Assembly: GCA_016871805.1 (NCBI GenBank)
Contig: VHCG01000030.1
Location: forward strand, 1-48,635
Source: Verrucomicrobiota bacterium
GTDB taxonomy: Bacteria > Verrucomicrobiota > Verrucomicrobiia > Limisphaerales > UBA9464
Length of the DNA stretch: 48,635 nucleotides
Direction: 5' to 3'
Positions 1 to 7,732 of the stretch are shown here, in pieces. The translations under genes and the position numbers were made by a program. The first letter of the stretch is position 1, and every line of letters begins with the position of its first letter. The notes beneath the pieces were generated by a model. That model saw only the letters and a list, made by a program, of their open reading frames with translations, made no database searches and was not told where the DNA came from.

Positions 1-2280
1 TCCGGAACGTCCTGCCCCGACTGCGAGATCCGGGAATCCGTCGCCATTCCAATCCGCCCACGACACTCCTGGACTCAGCTGGCCGAGCCCGTTAGGCAGG
101 AGTGGCTGGCGGCTCCCCTCCTCGAACGGCGCATCGGTGGCCACATGCTTCAGGCGGTCGGAGACATCCTCGAAGCGGAGGAGGGATGCCGGCACGGCTG
201 CTGCAGGTCGGGTCGGATCACCACCCGAAGGCTCGTCGATCTCAACCAGGGCGTCGACCGGGATCCGCCTGTGACGGCTGAGATTCCCGGAGGGCCACCG
301 CACCGTGACCTCGACGGTGGATGCCGTGCCCGCCGCGAAGGTCCGCATCGCCTCATCTCCGCTGAGATAGCGTCCGCCGGCGATGACGTTCTGGGACTGT
401 TCCGTCGGAAACGCCGACCGGGGCTCCGGAACGATCACAGAAATCCGGGATCCGATCCCGCGCGAGTTTCCTCCACGCCCCCGGAGACGGATACCCACCC
501 GAGATGCGGTGGCTTCGTTGCGGTAGATTCCCGGCCCTTCCAGGAGATTGTTCATCACGACGTCGAGGTCGCCGTCCTGGTCGAGGTCCGCCACCGCAGC
601 GCCCTGGGAAATGCCCACTGTGGCGAACCCCCATTCCGCTGCCCGCTCCAGAAACACGGGAACGACCGGGGTGCCGGGAATCCCATCCCCTGCCCCCGAC
701 TCCCGGAGACGTTGCGGGGTCCGGTTGTGGAACAGAGCGTTGGCGGTGGCGAAGCGCGGCAGGTCCCGGTTCAGCTTCAGGATATCGGACGGCGTCAGGG
801 TCCGCCCCCCGGCCTGCGCCGTCGCGACCCGCTCGGCGGCATCGCTGTCCTGATAGTCCCGGATCTGGCCATTGGTCACGAGGATGTCCTCGAACCCGTC
901 GAGGTCGACATCCAGAAAGATCGGCCCCCACGACCAGTCGCTGGCCTCGACGCCGCTGAAGATGCCGGTCTCGGCGAAGGTGGTGTCGCCCCGGTTCCAC
1001 TGAAGGGCGTTGCGGAGGAGCTGGACCCGGTCCTGGAACTCACCCGGACGCCGGAACTGCGGGGCCAGGCCCGACATCTGACGGGCGCGGATCGACCGCT
1101 CACGGGCCAGCATGTCGACCGTGAAGAAATCGGTGAAGCCGTCGCGGTTGAGGTCCCCGAAGTCGACGCCCATCGAGAACGTGCTGTTGTTGCGCAGGGC
1201 CAGCCTCGGGATGGCCTCGAAGCGGGGCTTCCCGGGAGTTGACCGATTCATCCACAGACGGTCCGGCGTATGCAGATCGTTGCAGACGTACAGATCCATC
1301 CGCCCATCGCCATCGAGATCCCCGAACTGGGCGGCCAATCCCCAGTCCCGTTCCGGACTCCGGAACGGCTGGCCGTCTTCGTCGACGAACACCCCCTCGG
1401 TCCAGGACACCGCCCGGAACCGTCCGGCCCCCTCGTTGAGCCAGAGCACATCGGGCTCGCCGTACTCAACGACCTGGCCTCCGGGACCCATCTCGAACCG
1501 GTTGGTGAGGTCGGGCGCAGTGGTGGGGCGTCCGTCCATCGAGATCACGACCGGACGCCCGCCGATGTTGCGCAGGGCGAACTTCACACCGGGTTGATCC
1601 ATCACCGTGTCCGGGCGGAAATTGCAGACGTAAAGGTCGAGGTCTCCGTCCCCATCCACATCGGCCAATGCCAGGGAGGTCGCCCCCGTCCGACTTCGGA
1701 GACCCGCCTCGTCGGTCCGTTCCTGGAAGCGACCCTTTCCATCGTTCAGCCAGAGCCGGGTTCCTCGACCGAATCCATTCACCAGAAGGTCCAGATCGCC
1801 GTCGCCATCGATGTCGGCGAAGGCTGTTCCGGTGGCGTCGCTGCCCGGTCCCGACCCGGGATCGACCGCAAACCGCTCACGGGTCACATCCTCGAAGCGC
1901 CATCCCCCCCGGTTCCGGTAGAGCCGTGGGGAGACATCGATGCCGCAGAGAAAGACGTCGCACCAGCCGTCGCCATCGACATCCCCCAGGGCGACACCAG
2001 AACCAGAACCCAGGTTGCGGTTCGTGATCGTGCGATCCTCCTGGACCACGTTGGTGAACGTGATGCCAAGGGAGGTGTTGGTCAGGAGGGTGAACCCCGA
2101 TCGGCCCACGCCGGCAGGCTCGACCCGTCTCCATCGATAGCCGTCGGCCGTCTGCCATGCCGGTTCCGCGGCACCGAGCCGGAAGACCAGCAGGAGGAGG
2201 GCGACCAGTAGAACGTCTGGAATCCGGGGCCACTGTCCCCTTTCTGCCCGTCGCCACCTCCCAGATGAACGGAGTCTCAT
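1..2280 (-). CDS. FG-GAP/VCBS repeat protein with ASPIC/UnbV domain (CRTAC1-like), 3' end missing
   Basis: This reading frame enters from the left edge, so 760 codons are visible and no stop is seen. The ATG at 2280-2278 overlaps the TGA of the upstream gene as ATGA, implying translational coupling. The start gives a basic N-terminus followed by a hydrophobic stretch (DVLLVALLLLVFRLGAAE), so the protein is probably exported. Many D-x-D-G-D-G blades follow (for example DVDGDGWCD, DIDGDGDLD, DLDGDGRMD), typical of calcium-binding FG-GAP/VCBS beta-propellers. Around residues 600-680 there is an ASPIC/UnbV-type segment with the GIGSRI and AGGRYLSGDE motifs. After that a second propeller begins (VSWADWNGDGFPDLAVG) and is cut by the window edge. 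The order matches the upstream paralogue, so the full protein is probably about 1,200 residues. These families are abundant in PVC bacteria; the ligand is unknown. Confidence 0.88.
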   Translation of the reverse strand, partial: MRLRSSGRWRRAERGQWPRIPDVLLVALLLLVFRLGAAEPAWQTADGYRWRRVEPAGVGRSGFTLLTNTSLGITFTNVVQEDRTITNRNLGSGSGVALGDVDGDGWCDVFLCGIDVSPRLYRNRGGWRFEDVTRERFAVDPGSGPGSDATGTAFADIDGDGDLDLLVNGFGRGTRLWLNDGKGRFQERTDEAGLRSRTGATSLALADVDGDGDLDLYVCNFRPDTVMDQPGVKFALRNIGGRPVVISMDGRPTTAPDLTNRFEMGPGGQVVEYGEPDVLWLNEGAGRFRAVSWTEGVFVDEDGQPFRSPERDWGLAAQFGDLDGDGRMDLYVCNDLHTPDRLWMNRSTPGKPRFEAIPRLALRNNSTFSMGVDFGDLNRDGFTDFFTVDMLARERSIRARQMSGLAPQFRRPGEFQDRVQLLRNALQWNRGDTTFAETGIFSGVEASDWSWGPIFLDVDLDGFEDILVTNGQIRDYQDSDAAERVATAQAGGRTLTPSDILKLNRDLPRFATANALFHNRTPQRLRESGAGDGIPGTPVVPVFLERAAEWGFATVGISQGAAVADLDQDGDLDVVMNNLLEGPGIYRNEATASRVGIRLRGRGGNSRGIGSRISVIVPEPRSAFPTEQSQNVIAGGRYLSGDEAMRTFAAGTASTVEVTVRWPSGNLSRHRRIPVDALVEIDEPSGGDPTRPAAAVPASLLRFEDVSDRLKHVATDAPFEEGSRQPLLPNGLGQLSPGVSWADWNGDGFPDLAVGAGRSG

Positions 2281-5200
2281 CGCGCGACCTTCAGGGTTCC
2301 GGATGGATCGACCTCGACCTCCGCGGCCCCCAAGGGGACGGGAATCGTCTTCGTGGCGGTTCCCGGCCAGCGGACCTCCAGGGCCACGATGGGATCGCTG
2401 GCGGTGAGGATTCGGACGGGGCTGTCGACCGACATCCATCCCGTGCCCGACTGCACCTCCTGGAGGGCGCCCACCCCTTCGGCGGTCCGAGGTCGCAACT
2501 GGACGCCGACCCCCGTTGCGTTGCCCTCCGGACCTTGGAGCACCACACGGAGGCCTGGCCTGGCGCAGAGGTTGTGGAAGAGCGCGGTGGGACCGGAGTT
2601 CTGGGCGACGGCGACATCGGGACGGCCATCCCGGTCGAAGTCTCCCACCGCCGAGCCCCGGGCATCACCCCAGACCCGGATGCCGCTCTCGCGGGGGTCG
2701 ACCGGCTTGAAGTTCCCGACGCCATCGCCACGCAGGAGCAGCCCACAGCCTGCGTCCTGGGGCACGTCGTCCGGGCGCACCGGCATGAAGTTCTGGGCCA
2801 TCAGGAGGTCCTGCGCCCCATCCCCGTCGAAATCCGCGACCGACAGTCCCCAGACCGGGGACATCGACGCCTCGCGCGGCAGCGGGTGGAGCAGCCAGTG
2901 GGTGCCTCGGTTCAGGAACACGGCCGAGGAGAACCAGATCGCCTCGCGGGTCGAGACCGGACCGCTCGCCTGGAGCGTCTTCAGGAGGTCCGCGATGGTG
3001 GCCTGCCCAAATGCAGCCCGGGTCGCGAAGGCCTCCTGGAGCCTGGGGCTCCGGCCGAAGAACGCCCCGAGCAGGACGTCGGCCCTTCGGACCGGGAGCC
3101 AACGTTCGGTGTCCGGAAAATCCGGATAGGATTCGAGAAGGTCGAGTTGTCCCTGGCCCGTGAGGTCGCCGAACTGCAGGCGACGCCGATCGGCGGGACC
3201 CGCAGAACCGAGCGAGGGGGCCTTCGGCACGGGAAACCAGTTCCAGCCGCGATTGCCCACGACGAGATCGAGTCGGCCGTCGCCATCGAAATCCCCGGCG
3301 GCCACCGAGGTCCACCACCCGGTGAGGGTCGACGCCGGCATCGTGCGACGCCCACCGAGCCGGGGCCCCGGATCCCAGAGCTCGAGTCCGACCGTCAACG
3401 AGGGATCCCAAGGGGCAAGACGCCCCTTCTGGTTCTGGAGAAACCGGATCCCACCCCATTCCTCGACCGCGACGAGGTCGGTCCATCCGTCCCCATCGAG
3501 ATCGGCCGCCACCGCGGCATTCACGAGGCCCAGTTCGGGCAGGCGTTGCTGGACCGAGAACCGTCCGCCCTCGGACTTCAGCAGCAGGGAGGGGACCGAC
3601 TCGGGATAGCGTCCTGCCTTGGCCCGTCCTCCGACAAAGATCTCCAACGCCCCGTCACCATCGAAATCTGCGGAGACCAACGGCCCCACCGACGTCGCCT
3701 GGCCGAGCAGGCTCTCGCCCGAGGCATCCTGGTCGAGCGCATAGACCCGAAGGATGCCGCCATTGGTCCGCCCATCCCGATAGTTGCTGGAGCCGGCCAG
3801 GAGGGTGCCGCCAGCAGGTAGGAGCGTCGTGAGGTCCCTTGCCACCGGACGCTGCAGCGGCCCATTGGTCCAACGTCGGAACCCGGAACCCTCGACACTG
3901 AAGACCGCCGGAGTGCCCCCCGCGCCGGCACCGATCACGAGTTCCTCCGGGGGCTGGCCGTCGAGATCGGCCCAGGTCACACCCGGCGACGGATACGCGC
4001 CGCTCCAGGGCAGAAGTCGCTGGCGCGCGAAGTCGTCGAAGCCGGACTGGGTCGCAACATGGTTGAGGCGGGAGGAGAGATCCTCCATCCAAGGCTTCGC
4101 CGGGACCGCGGGCGGCATGGCTCCGGGGTCTTCGGGAGTCTCCGTGACCTCCACCAGGGTGTCGGGCGGAACGTTGGAGATGATCTGGTGCCGACCCGAG
4201 GGCCATTGGAGTTCAACAGTGTGCCGGGAATCCGGTGCGGCGGCGAAGGTCCGGAGGGGTTGATCACTGCTGAGATAGCGTCCGCCCGCGAGCAACACCT
4301 GGGTCTGGACGGGCACCGGCCCACCCGTGACCCGGATCCGCGCGCCAATCCCGTGCCGGTTGGCACCCAGGGCCGAGGCCCGGACGGCGATGCGGGGAGC
4401 GGGCGCGTCGTTCCGAAGCAGCGTCGGCGGCGCATTGAGGTTGTTCTGGACGATGTCGAGATCGCCATCGCCATCGAGGTCTCCGGCGGCCATTCCGTGG
4501 GTGACCGCCTCGAGGTCGAAGCGCCAGTCCTTGGAGACGTCGGTGAAGGCGAGGTTCCCGCCGTTGCGGAATGCGGCGTTCGGGGTGGCCAGCCGAGGAA
4601 ACAGCCTCCGAAGCTCCAGCAGTTCGCGTTGGGTGGGCCGCGCCTTCTGGGCCTTGATCCGCTCCGATTGCTGGATGATGTCGACATCCATCATGTCGAG
4701 CTCATGCCCGTTGGAGATCAGCACGTCCTCCCAGCCGTCGAGGTCGACATCGAGGAACAGCGGCGTCCAGGACCACTCGCTGGCCGCAAGGCCGGCGAAC
4801 CGGGCGATCTCGGCGAAGGTGCCGTCCCCGCGCCCAAGGAACAGGGTGTTCTGTGAGAACTGGTTCCGCTCCTCGGGAAGCGTGGGGTCATGCCGGCTGG
4901 GCGGCAGGTTGTCGGCCTGCCGGCTGCGGTCGGCGTGCCGACGACTGAGCATGTCGAGGACAAGGAAGTCGTCGATCCCGTCGCGGTTCACGTCGGCGGC
5001 GTCCACGCCCATGGAGAATGCCGAGGTATGTCGGAGGGCGCGGAGTGGCGCGGCCCGGAAACGGACCGGGCCGCCCGGAACGGTCTCGTTGATCCAGAAC
5101 CGGTCGGGCGACTCGAAATCGTTGCAGACATAGAGGTCGGGACGGCCATCCGCCGTGACATCGCGGAACATCACGCTCAGCCCCCAGTCGTAAGGGGGCG

Positions 5201-6053
5201 CGACGAGCGGCTTGCCCGCCTCGTCGAGGAACACACCCTCGGTCCACGACACCGTGCGGAATCGGCCCTGACCCTCGTTGAGGAAGAGGGCATCGGGTTC
5301 GCCCGTCTCCTTCACGCCGGAGGGAGTGACCACGAACCGCCCGACGAGGTCGGGCTCCGAGGTCGGACGCCCATTGTAGGTGATCACCCGGTGGCCGGTG
5401 GCCTCGGGACGGATGGTGAACTTGCCGTTGGGATCGTCCCGGAGGGTCGTGGGGCGGTAGTTCGCCGTGTAGAGGTCCAGGTCCCCGTCCCCGTCGGCAT
5501 CCGCCGCGGCAAGGCTGGTGCCGGCATGTCCCGGATTGAGGACCGGTCCGACGGCGAAGGTCCCCTGTCCCTGGTTCCACCAGACGTGGGTTCCCTGCCC
5601 GACCGTGTTGAGCACCGCATCCAGGTCGCCATCCCCGTCGAGGTCGGCCAGCAGAACCCCGGATCCATCGAGTCCACGCGCCACGGCCGGAAGATTCCCG
5701 GACAGTTCCTCGAACCGCCATCCATCGAGGTTTCGAAACAGGGCGGTCTGGCCTGCGGGAGCGGCGAACAGAAGATCGGGCAGCTGGTCCCCAGTAACGT
5801 CGCCGAGGGCGATGCCGGAGCCGTTCAGGTAGATCTGGTTGGTGAGATGACGGTCGGCCTGGACCGAATTGGTGAACCGGATTCCAGCAACCTCTGGGTC
5901 CACCCGGGTGAACCCCGGCGAGGTGGAGGCAGGACGCGACACGAGCGGGGTGATCTTGGCGGTCGCAACAACAGCCGCGACGGGGCTCAGCAGACCGACG
6001 CCGAGCAGCCCCACCGCAACCGCGCTGGCCCGACTGGGATTCCGGGAAACCAC
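2277..6053 (-). CDS. Large exported FG-GAP/VCBS protein with two UnbV-like segments (CRTAC1-like)
   Basis: A 1258-residue protein starting at GTG; no in-frame ATG gives a better N-terminus, and the first 32 residues read as a signal peptide (AVAVGLLGVGLLSPVAAVVATA). Numerous DLDGDGDLD-type blades form at least two propellers. A canonical ASPIC/UnbV domain lies near residues 565-640 (RHGIGARIRV, AGGRYLSSDQPLRTF, WPSGRHQ). A second UnbV-like stretch closes the protein at about 1170-1258 (GVGVQLRP, LEVRWPG), so two propeller+UnbV modules appear to be fused head to tail. Its stop overlaps the start of the downstream paralogue by 4 bp, indicating an operon of duplicated genes. A probable extracellular or cell-surface location follows from the signal peptide. 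No enzymatic residues are recognisable and the substrate is unknown. Confidence 0.9.
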   Translation of the reverse strand: MVSRNPSRASAVAVGLLGVGLLSPVAAVVATAKITPLVSRPASTSPGFTRVDPEVAGIRFTNSVQADRHLTNQIYLNGSGIALGDVTGDQLPDLLFAAPAGQTALFRNLDGWRFEELSGNLPAVARGLDGSGVLLADLDGDGDLDAVLNTVGQGTHVWWNQGQGTFAVGPVLNPGHAGTSLAAADADGDGDLDLYTANYRPTTLRDDPNGKFTIRPEATGHRVITYNGRPTSEPDLVGRFVVTPSGVKETGEPDALFLNEGQGRFRTVSWTEGVFLDEAGKPLVAPPYDWGLSVMFRDVTADGRPDLYVCNDFESPDRFWINETVPGGPVRFRAAPLRALRHTSAFSMGVDAADVNRDGIDDFLVLDMLSRRHADRSRQADNLPPSRHDPTLPEERNQFSQNTLFLGRGDGTFAEIARFAGLAASEWSWTPLFLDVDLDGWEDVLISNGHELDMMDVDIIQQSERIKAQKARPTQRELLELRRLFPRLATPNAAFRNGGNLAFTDVSKDWRFDLEAVTHGMAAGDLDGDGDLDIVQNNLNAPPTLLRNDAPAPRIAVRASALGANRHGIGARIRVTGGPVPVQTQVLLAGGRYLSSDQPLRTFAAAPDSRHTVELQWPSGRHQIISNVPPDTLVEVTETPEDPGAMPPAVPAKPWMEDLSSRLNHVATQSGFDDFARQRLLPWSGAYPSPGVTWADLDGQPPEELVIGAGAGGTPAVFSVEGSGFRRWTNGPLQRPVARDLTTLLPAGGTLLAGSSNYRDGRTNGGILRVYALDQDASGESLLGQATSVGPLVSADFDGDGALEIFVGGRAKAGRYPESVPSLLLKSEGGRFSVQQRLPELGLVNAAVAADLDGDGWTDLVAVEEWGGIRFLQNQKGRLAPWDPSLTVGLELWDPGPRLGGRRTMPASTLTGWWTSVAAGDFDGDGRLDLVVGNRGWNWFPVPKAPSLGSAGPADRRRLQFGDLTGQGQLDLLESYPDFPDTERWLPVRRADVLLGAFFGRSPRLQEAFATRAAFGQATIADLLKTLQASGPVSTREAIWFSSAVFLNRGTHWLLHPLPREASMSPVWGLSVADFDGDGAQDLLMAQNFMPVRPDDVPQDAGCGLLLRGDGVGNFKPVDPRESGIRVWGDARGSAVGDFDRDGRPDVAVAQNSGPTALFHNLCARPGLRVVLQGPEGNATGVGVQLRPRTAEGVGALQEVQSGTGWMSVDSPVRILTASDPIVALEVRWPGTATKTIPVPLGAAEVEVDPSGTLKVAR

Positions 6054-6218
6054 GGGTGGAGGATGTCGACCAGCCTGCAGGGCGTCGAGGCGTGGATTGC
6101 AGGATGGAAGGCCGGCGGCGGGCCTGATTCATGGCGTTGATCCCAGATCCAGGTCCCCCCAACGACCTCAACTTGTGCACCGCGGGGCCTCGCACACCAC
6201 TCCTGCGCCAGCAGGGTC

Positions 6219-6257
6219 CCGTGAAAAGGAGAAGGGGTTGGTCTTTCGACCAACCCC
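6219..6257 (-). terminator. Terminator-like hairpin upstream of the FG-GAP operon
   Basis: Read on the minus strand, a perfect 10-bp stem (GGGGTTGGTC with its complement) is closed by a GAAA tetraloop and followed by a T-rich tail (TTCTCCTTTTC). The arms are 6248-6257 and 6234-6243. It lies about 180 bp before the GTG start of the FG-GAP gene, so it would act either as an attenuator in that gene's leader or as the end of an independent small RNA. On the plus strand the tail is A-rich, so it would not terminate in that direction. Confidence 0.5.
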
Positions 6258-6411
6258 CGGTGATAAGGTCGTTCACGCGCTCACCAGCACGCTCAGATCA
6301 GCGGCAGGGCCAACTAGAGTCAGCGACCGCACCCCACCGCAAGCAAGACCTCTCTGCCAACCCTTAGCGGTCGCCCAATCCAACCAACACCTAGGCTAAG
6401 ATTCCTAGGTG
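6258..6411 (-). promoter_or_regulatory. Candidate structured leader or small RNA preceding the terminator-like hairpin
   Basis: On the minus strand this stretch can fold through an 8-bp GCGACCGC/GCGGTCGC stem (arms 6367-6374 and 6323-6330) and starts near the CCTAGGTG dyad at 6388-6411. It runs into the GAAA-tetraloop terminator at 6234-6257. I do not recognise a known class: the hallmark strings of tmRNA, RNase P RNA and SRP RNA are not visible. The assignment rests only on structure and position. Confidence 0.25.
6388..6411. repeat. Operator-like inverted repeat CACCTAGG-N8-CCTAGGTG
   Basis: Two perfect 8-bp arms, 6388-6395 and 6404-6411, enclose an 8-bp centre that contains TAAGAT. A related 13-bp string with two mismatches to 6388-6400 recurs at 6487-6499, nearer the FAD gene (CACTTAGGCTGAG against CACCTAGGCTAAG). 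The layout would suit a dimeric repressor acting on one or both divergent promoters, but no regulator gene is adjacent. Confidence 0.4.
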
Positions 6412-6441
6412 CTGAAAATGTTCGAAAAAAGATCGTCAACG

Positions 6442-6569
6442 TTTCAGTCCGGAGTCCCGTGGCTCAAGCCGCTCGCACCATCCCACCACTTAGGCTGAGC
6501 CCAACCCTATGAGGGGCATTACAGGAATCTTCAATCAAATCTTTAGGAACGAGGTCTCCGGGACTGAAA
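6442..6569. repeat. Long-range inverted repeat upstream of the FAD gene
   Basis: The arm at 6442-6454 (TTTCAGTCCGGAG) is complementary to 6556-6569 (CTCCGGGACTGAAA) apart from one extra G, with about 100 bp between the arms. Together they could form the base stem of a transcript from either strand, or mark the ends of a small decayed element. Nothing coding lies between them. Confidence 0.4.
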
Positions 6570-6669
6570 AATGGCTAATGAACGCAGTTTTTACCATTCG
6601 TCCCCCTTCCCTCGTGGTGGCGGGTGGTGGATTGACGCTGCCCACAACGCACGGGAGCGTGGGGTTGGG

Positions 6670-7662
6670 ATGGAGTCCTTCAGAACCGAGGGTGAGATTG
6701 TGATCATTGGGGCCGGAATGGCAGGCCTGGTGGCCGCCCGGGAACTGCAACGGGCAGGACGACGGGTGAGGGTCCTCGATAAGGGGCGTGGGGTTGGCGG
6801 GCGTCTGGCGACGCGACTAGTCGGGGACGCGACCTTCGACCATGGAATTCCCCACTTCACCCTGGGTCAGGGGCGGTTTGTCGATGGGATCGTCCCCCGG
6901 TATCTCGCCGGATCTCTCGTCCCCTGGTCTGGGCCCCCGACCGACGGGAGCCCCCAGCCCCTCCTCTGGCGCGGAACTCCCACCATGTCGGCCATCGCGA
7001 AGCAGTTGGCCCTCGGGGTCGAGGTCCATCCCGAGACCGTTGTCACGGCACTTCGGAGGGAGTCCGACCATGTGGTGGTGGAGACCCGATCCGGCGATAC
7101 GCTCCGAGCAGAAGGCGTCGTGCTGACTCCTCCAGTCCCTCAGGCCCTGGCTCTCCTCGATGCCGGAGGCTATCCGCTGGAGGCCAGTCTTCGGACCCGC
7201 CTCACAGGCATCGCGTACGATCGCTGCCTCACCGTCCTTGCCTCACTCGAAGGGCCGTCCCGGGTTCCACCGCCCGGCAGACTTGCCCCGGGGGGAGAGT
7301 TCCTGGACTGGATTCTGGACAACCGGCAAAAGGGGGTCTCCGCCGGATCGGCTGTGACGATCCACGCCACGCCACGGTTCAGTCAGGACCATTGGGATCA
7401 CGACAGGGATGCAGTCGGTCGGCTTCTGCTGGAGGCGGCAGCGCCATGGCTGGGATCGGGGGTCCGAGGATTCCAGGTGCACGGCTGGCGCTACAGCCAA
7501 CCCCGGGTCCTCGATCCTTCCGGATGTCGCGTGGTGACCTCCCGTCCCTTCCTCGCCCTGGCCGGGGATGGCTTTGGGATGGGCGGGGTCGAGGGAGCGG
7601 CGCTGTCCGGAGCCTCGGCCGCCGAGGCCCTGCTCCAATCGATGTCGGACCGCGGGAGCTGA
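6670..7662 (+). CDS. Renalase-like NAD(P)/FAD-dependent oxidoreductase
   Basis: A 330-residue flavoprotein if translation starts at the ATG at 6670. The frame stays open further upstream, but those residues have no family character. The N-terminus shows the dinucleotide-binding fold (EIVIIGAGMAGLVAARELQ) followed by LDKGRGVGGRLATR and FDHGIPHFTLG, the signature order of the renalase/amine-oxidase-like COG3380 family. A C-terminal FAD motif (LALAGDGFGMGGVEGAALSG) completes the cofactor site. The protein is cytosolic, with no signal peptide. It is a single-gene unit convergent with murJ, 70 bp away. The substrate cannot be told from sequence; bacterial renalases re-oxidise isomeric forms of NAD(P)H, but relatives have unknown roles. 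Confidence 0.85.
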   Translation: MESFRTEGEIVIIGAGMAGLVAARELQRAGRRVRVLDKGRGVGGRLATRLVGDATFDHGIPHFTLGQGRFVDGIVPRYLAGSLVPWSGPPTDGSPQPLLWRGTPTMSAIAKQLALGVEVHPETVVTALRRESDHVVVETRSGDTLRAEGVVLTPPVPQALALLDAGGYPLEASLRTRLTGIAYDRCLTVLASLEGPSRVPPPGRLAPGGEFLDWILDNRQKGVSAGSAVTIHATPRFSQDHWDHDRDAVGRLLLEAAAPWLGSGVRGFQVHGWRYSQPRVLDPSGCRVVTSRPFLALAGDGFGMGGVEGAALSGASAAEALLQSMSDRGS

Positions 7663-7732
7663 AAACCTCTGCGACGCCGAAGGCCCCAGGCCCCAACTCG
7701 ACCCCGGTGCGCACGCAGCACACCTCGAAGGG

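Larger units (their letters stand above)
6054..6669. other. 616-bp intergenic region between divergent genes, rich in inverted repeats
   Basis: No convincing coding frame occurs here; the short frames lack recognisable protein features. The right half is more AT-rich than the surrounding genes. It contains a perfect 10-bp hairpin at 6234-6257, an 8-bp inverted repeat with distant arms (6323-6330 / 6367-6374), an 8-bp operator-like dyad at 6388-6411, and a pair of long inverted arms at 6442-6454 / 6556-6569. It must hold the promoters of the minus-strand FG-GAP operon and of the plus-strand FAD gene, and may hold a structured leader or small RNA. Confidence 0.6.

Noticed and set aside
145-6140. 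Several long plus-strand frames of 313-554 codons across the FG-GAP genes
   Set aside because: They are antisense shadows of the D-x-D-G-D-G repeats, with none of the features of real proteins.
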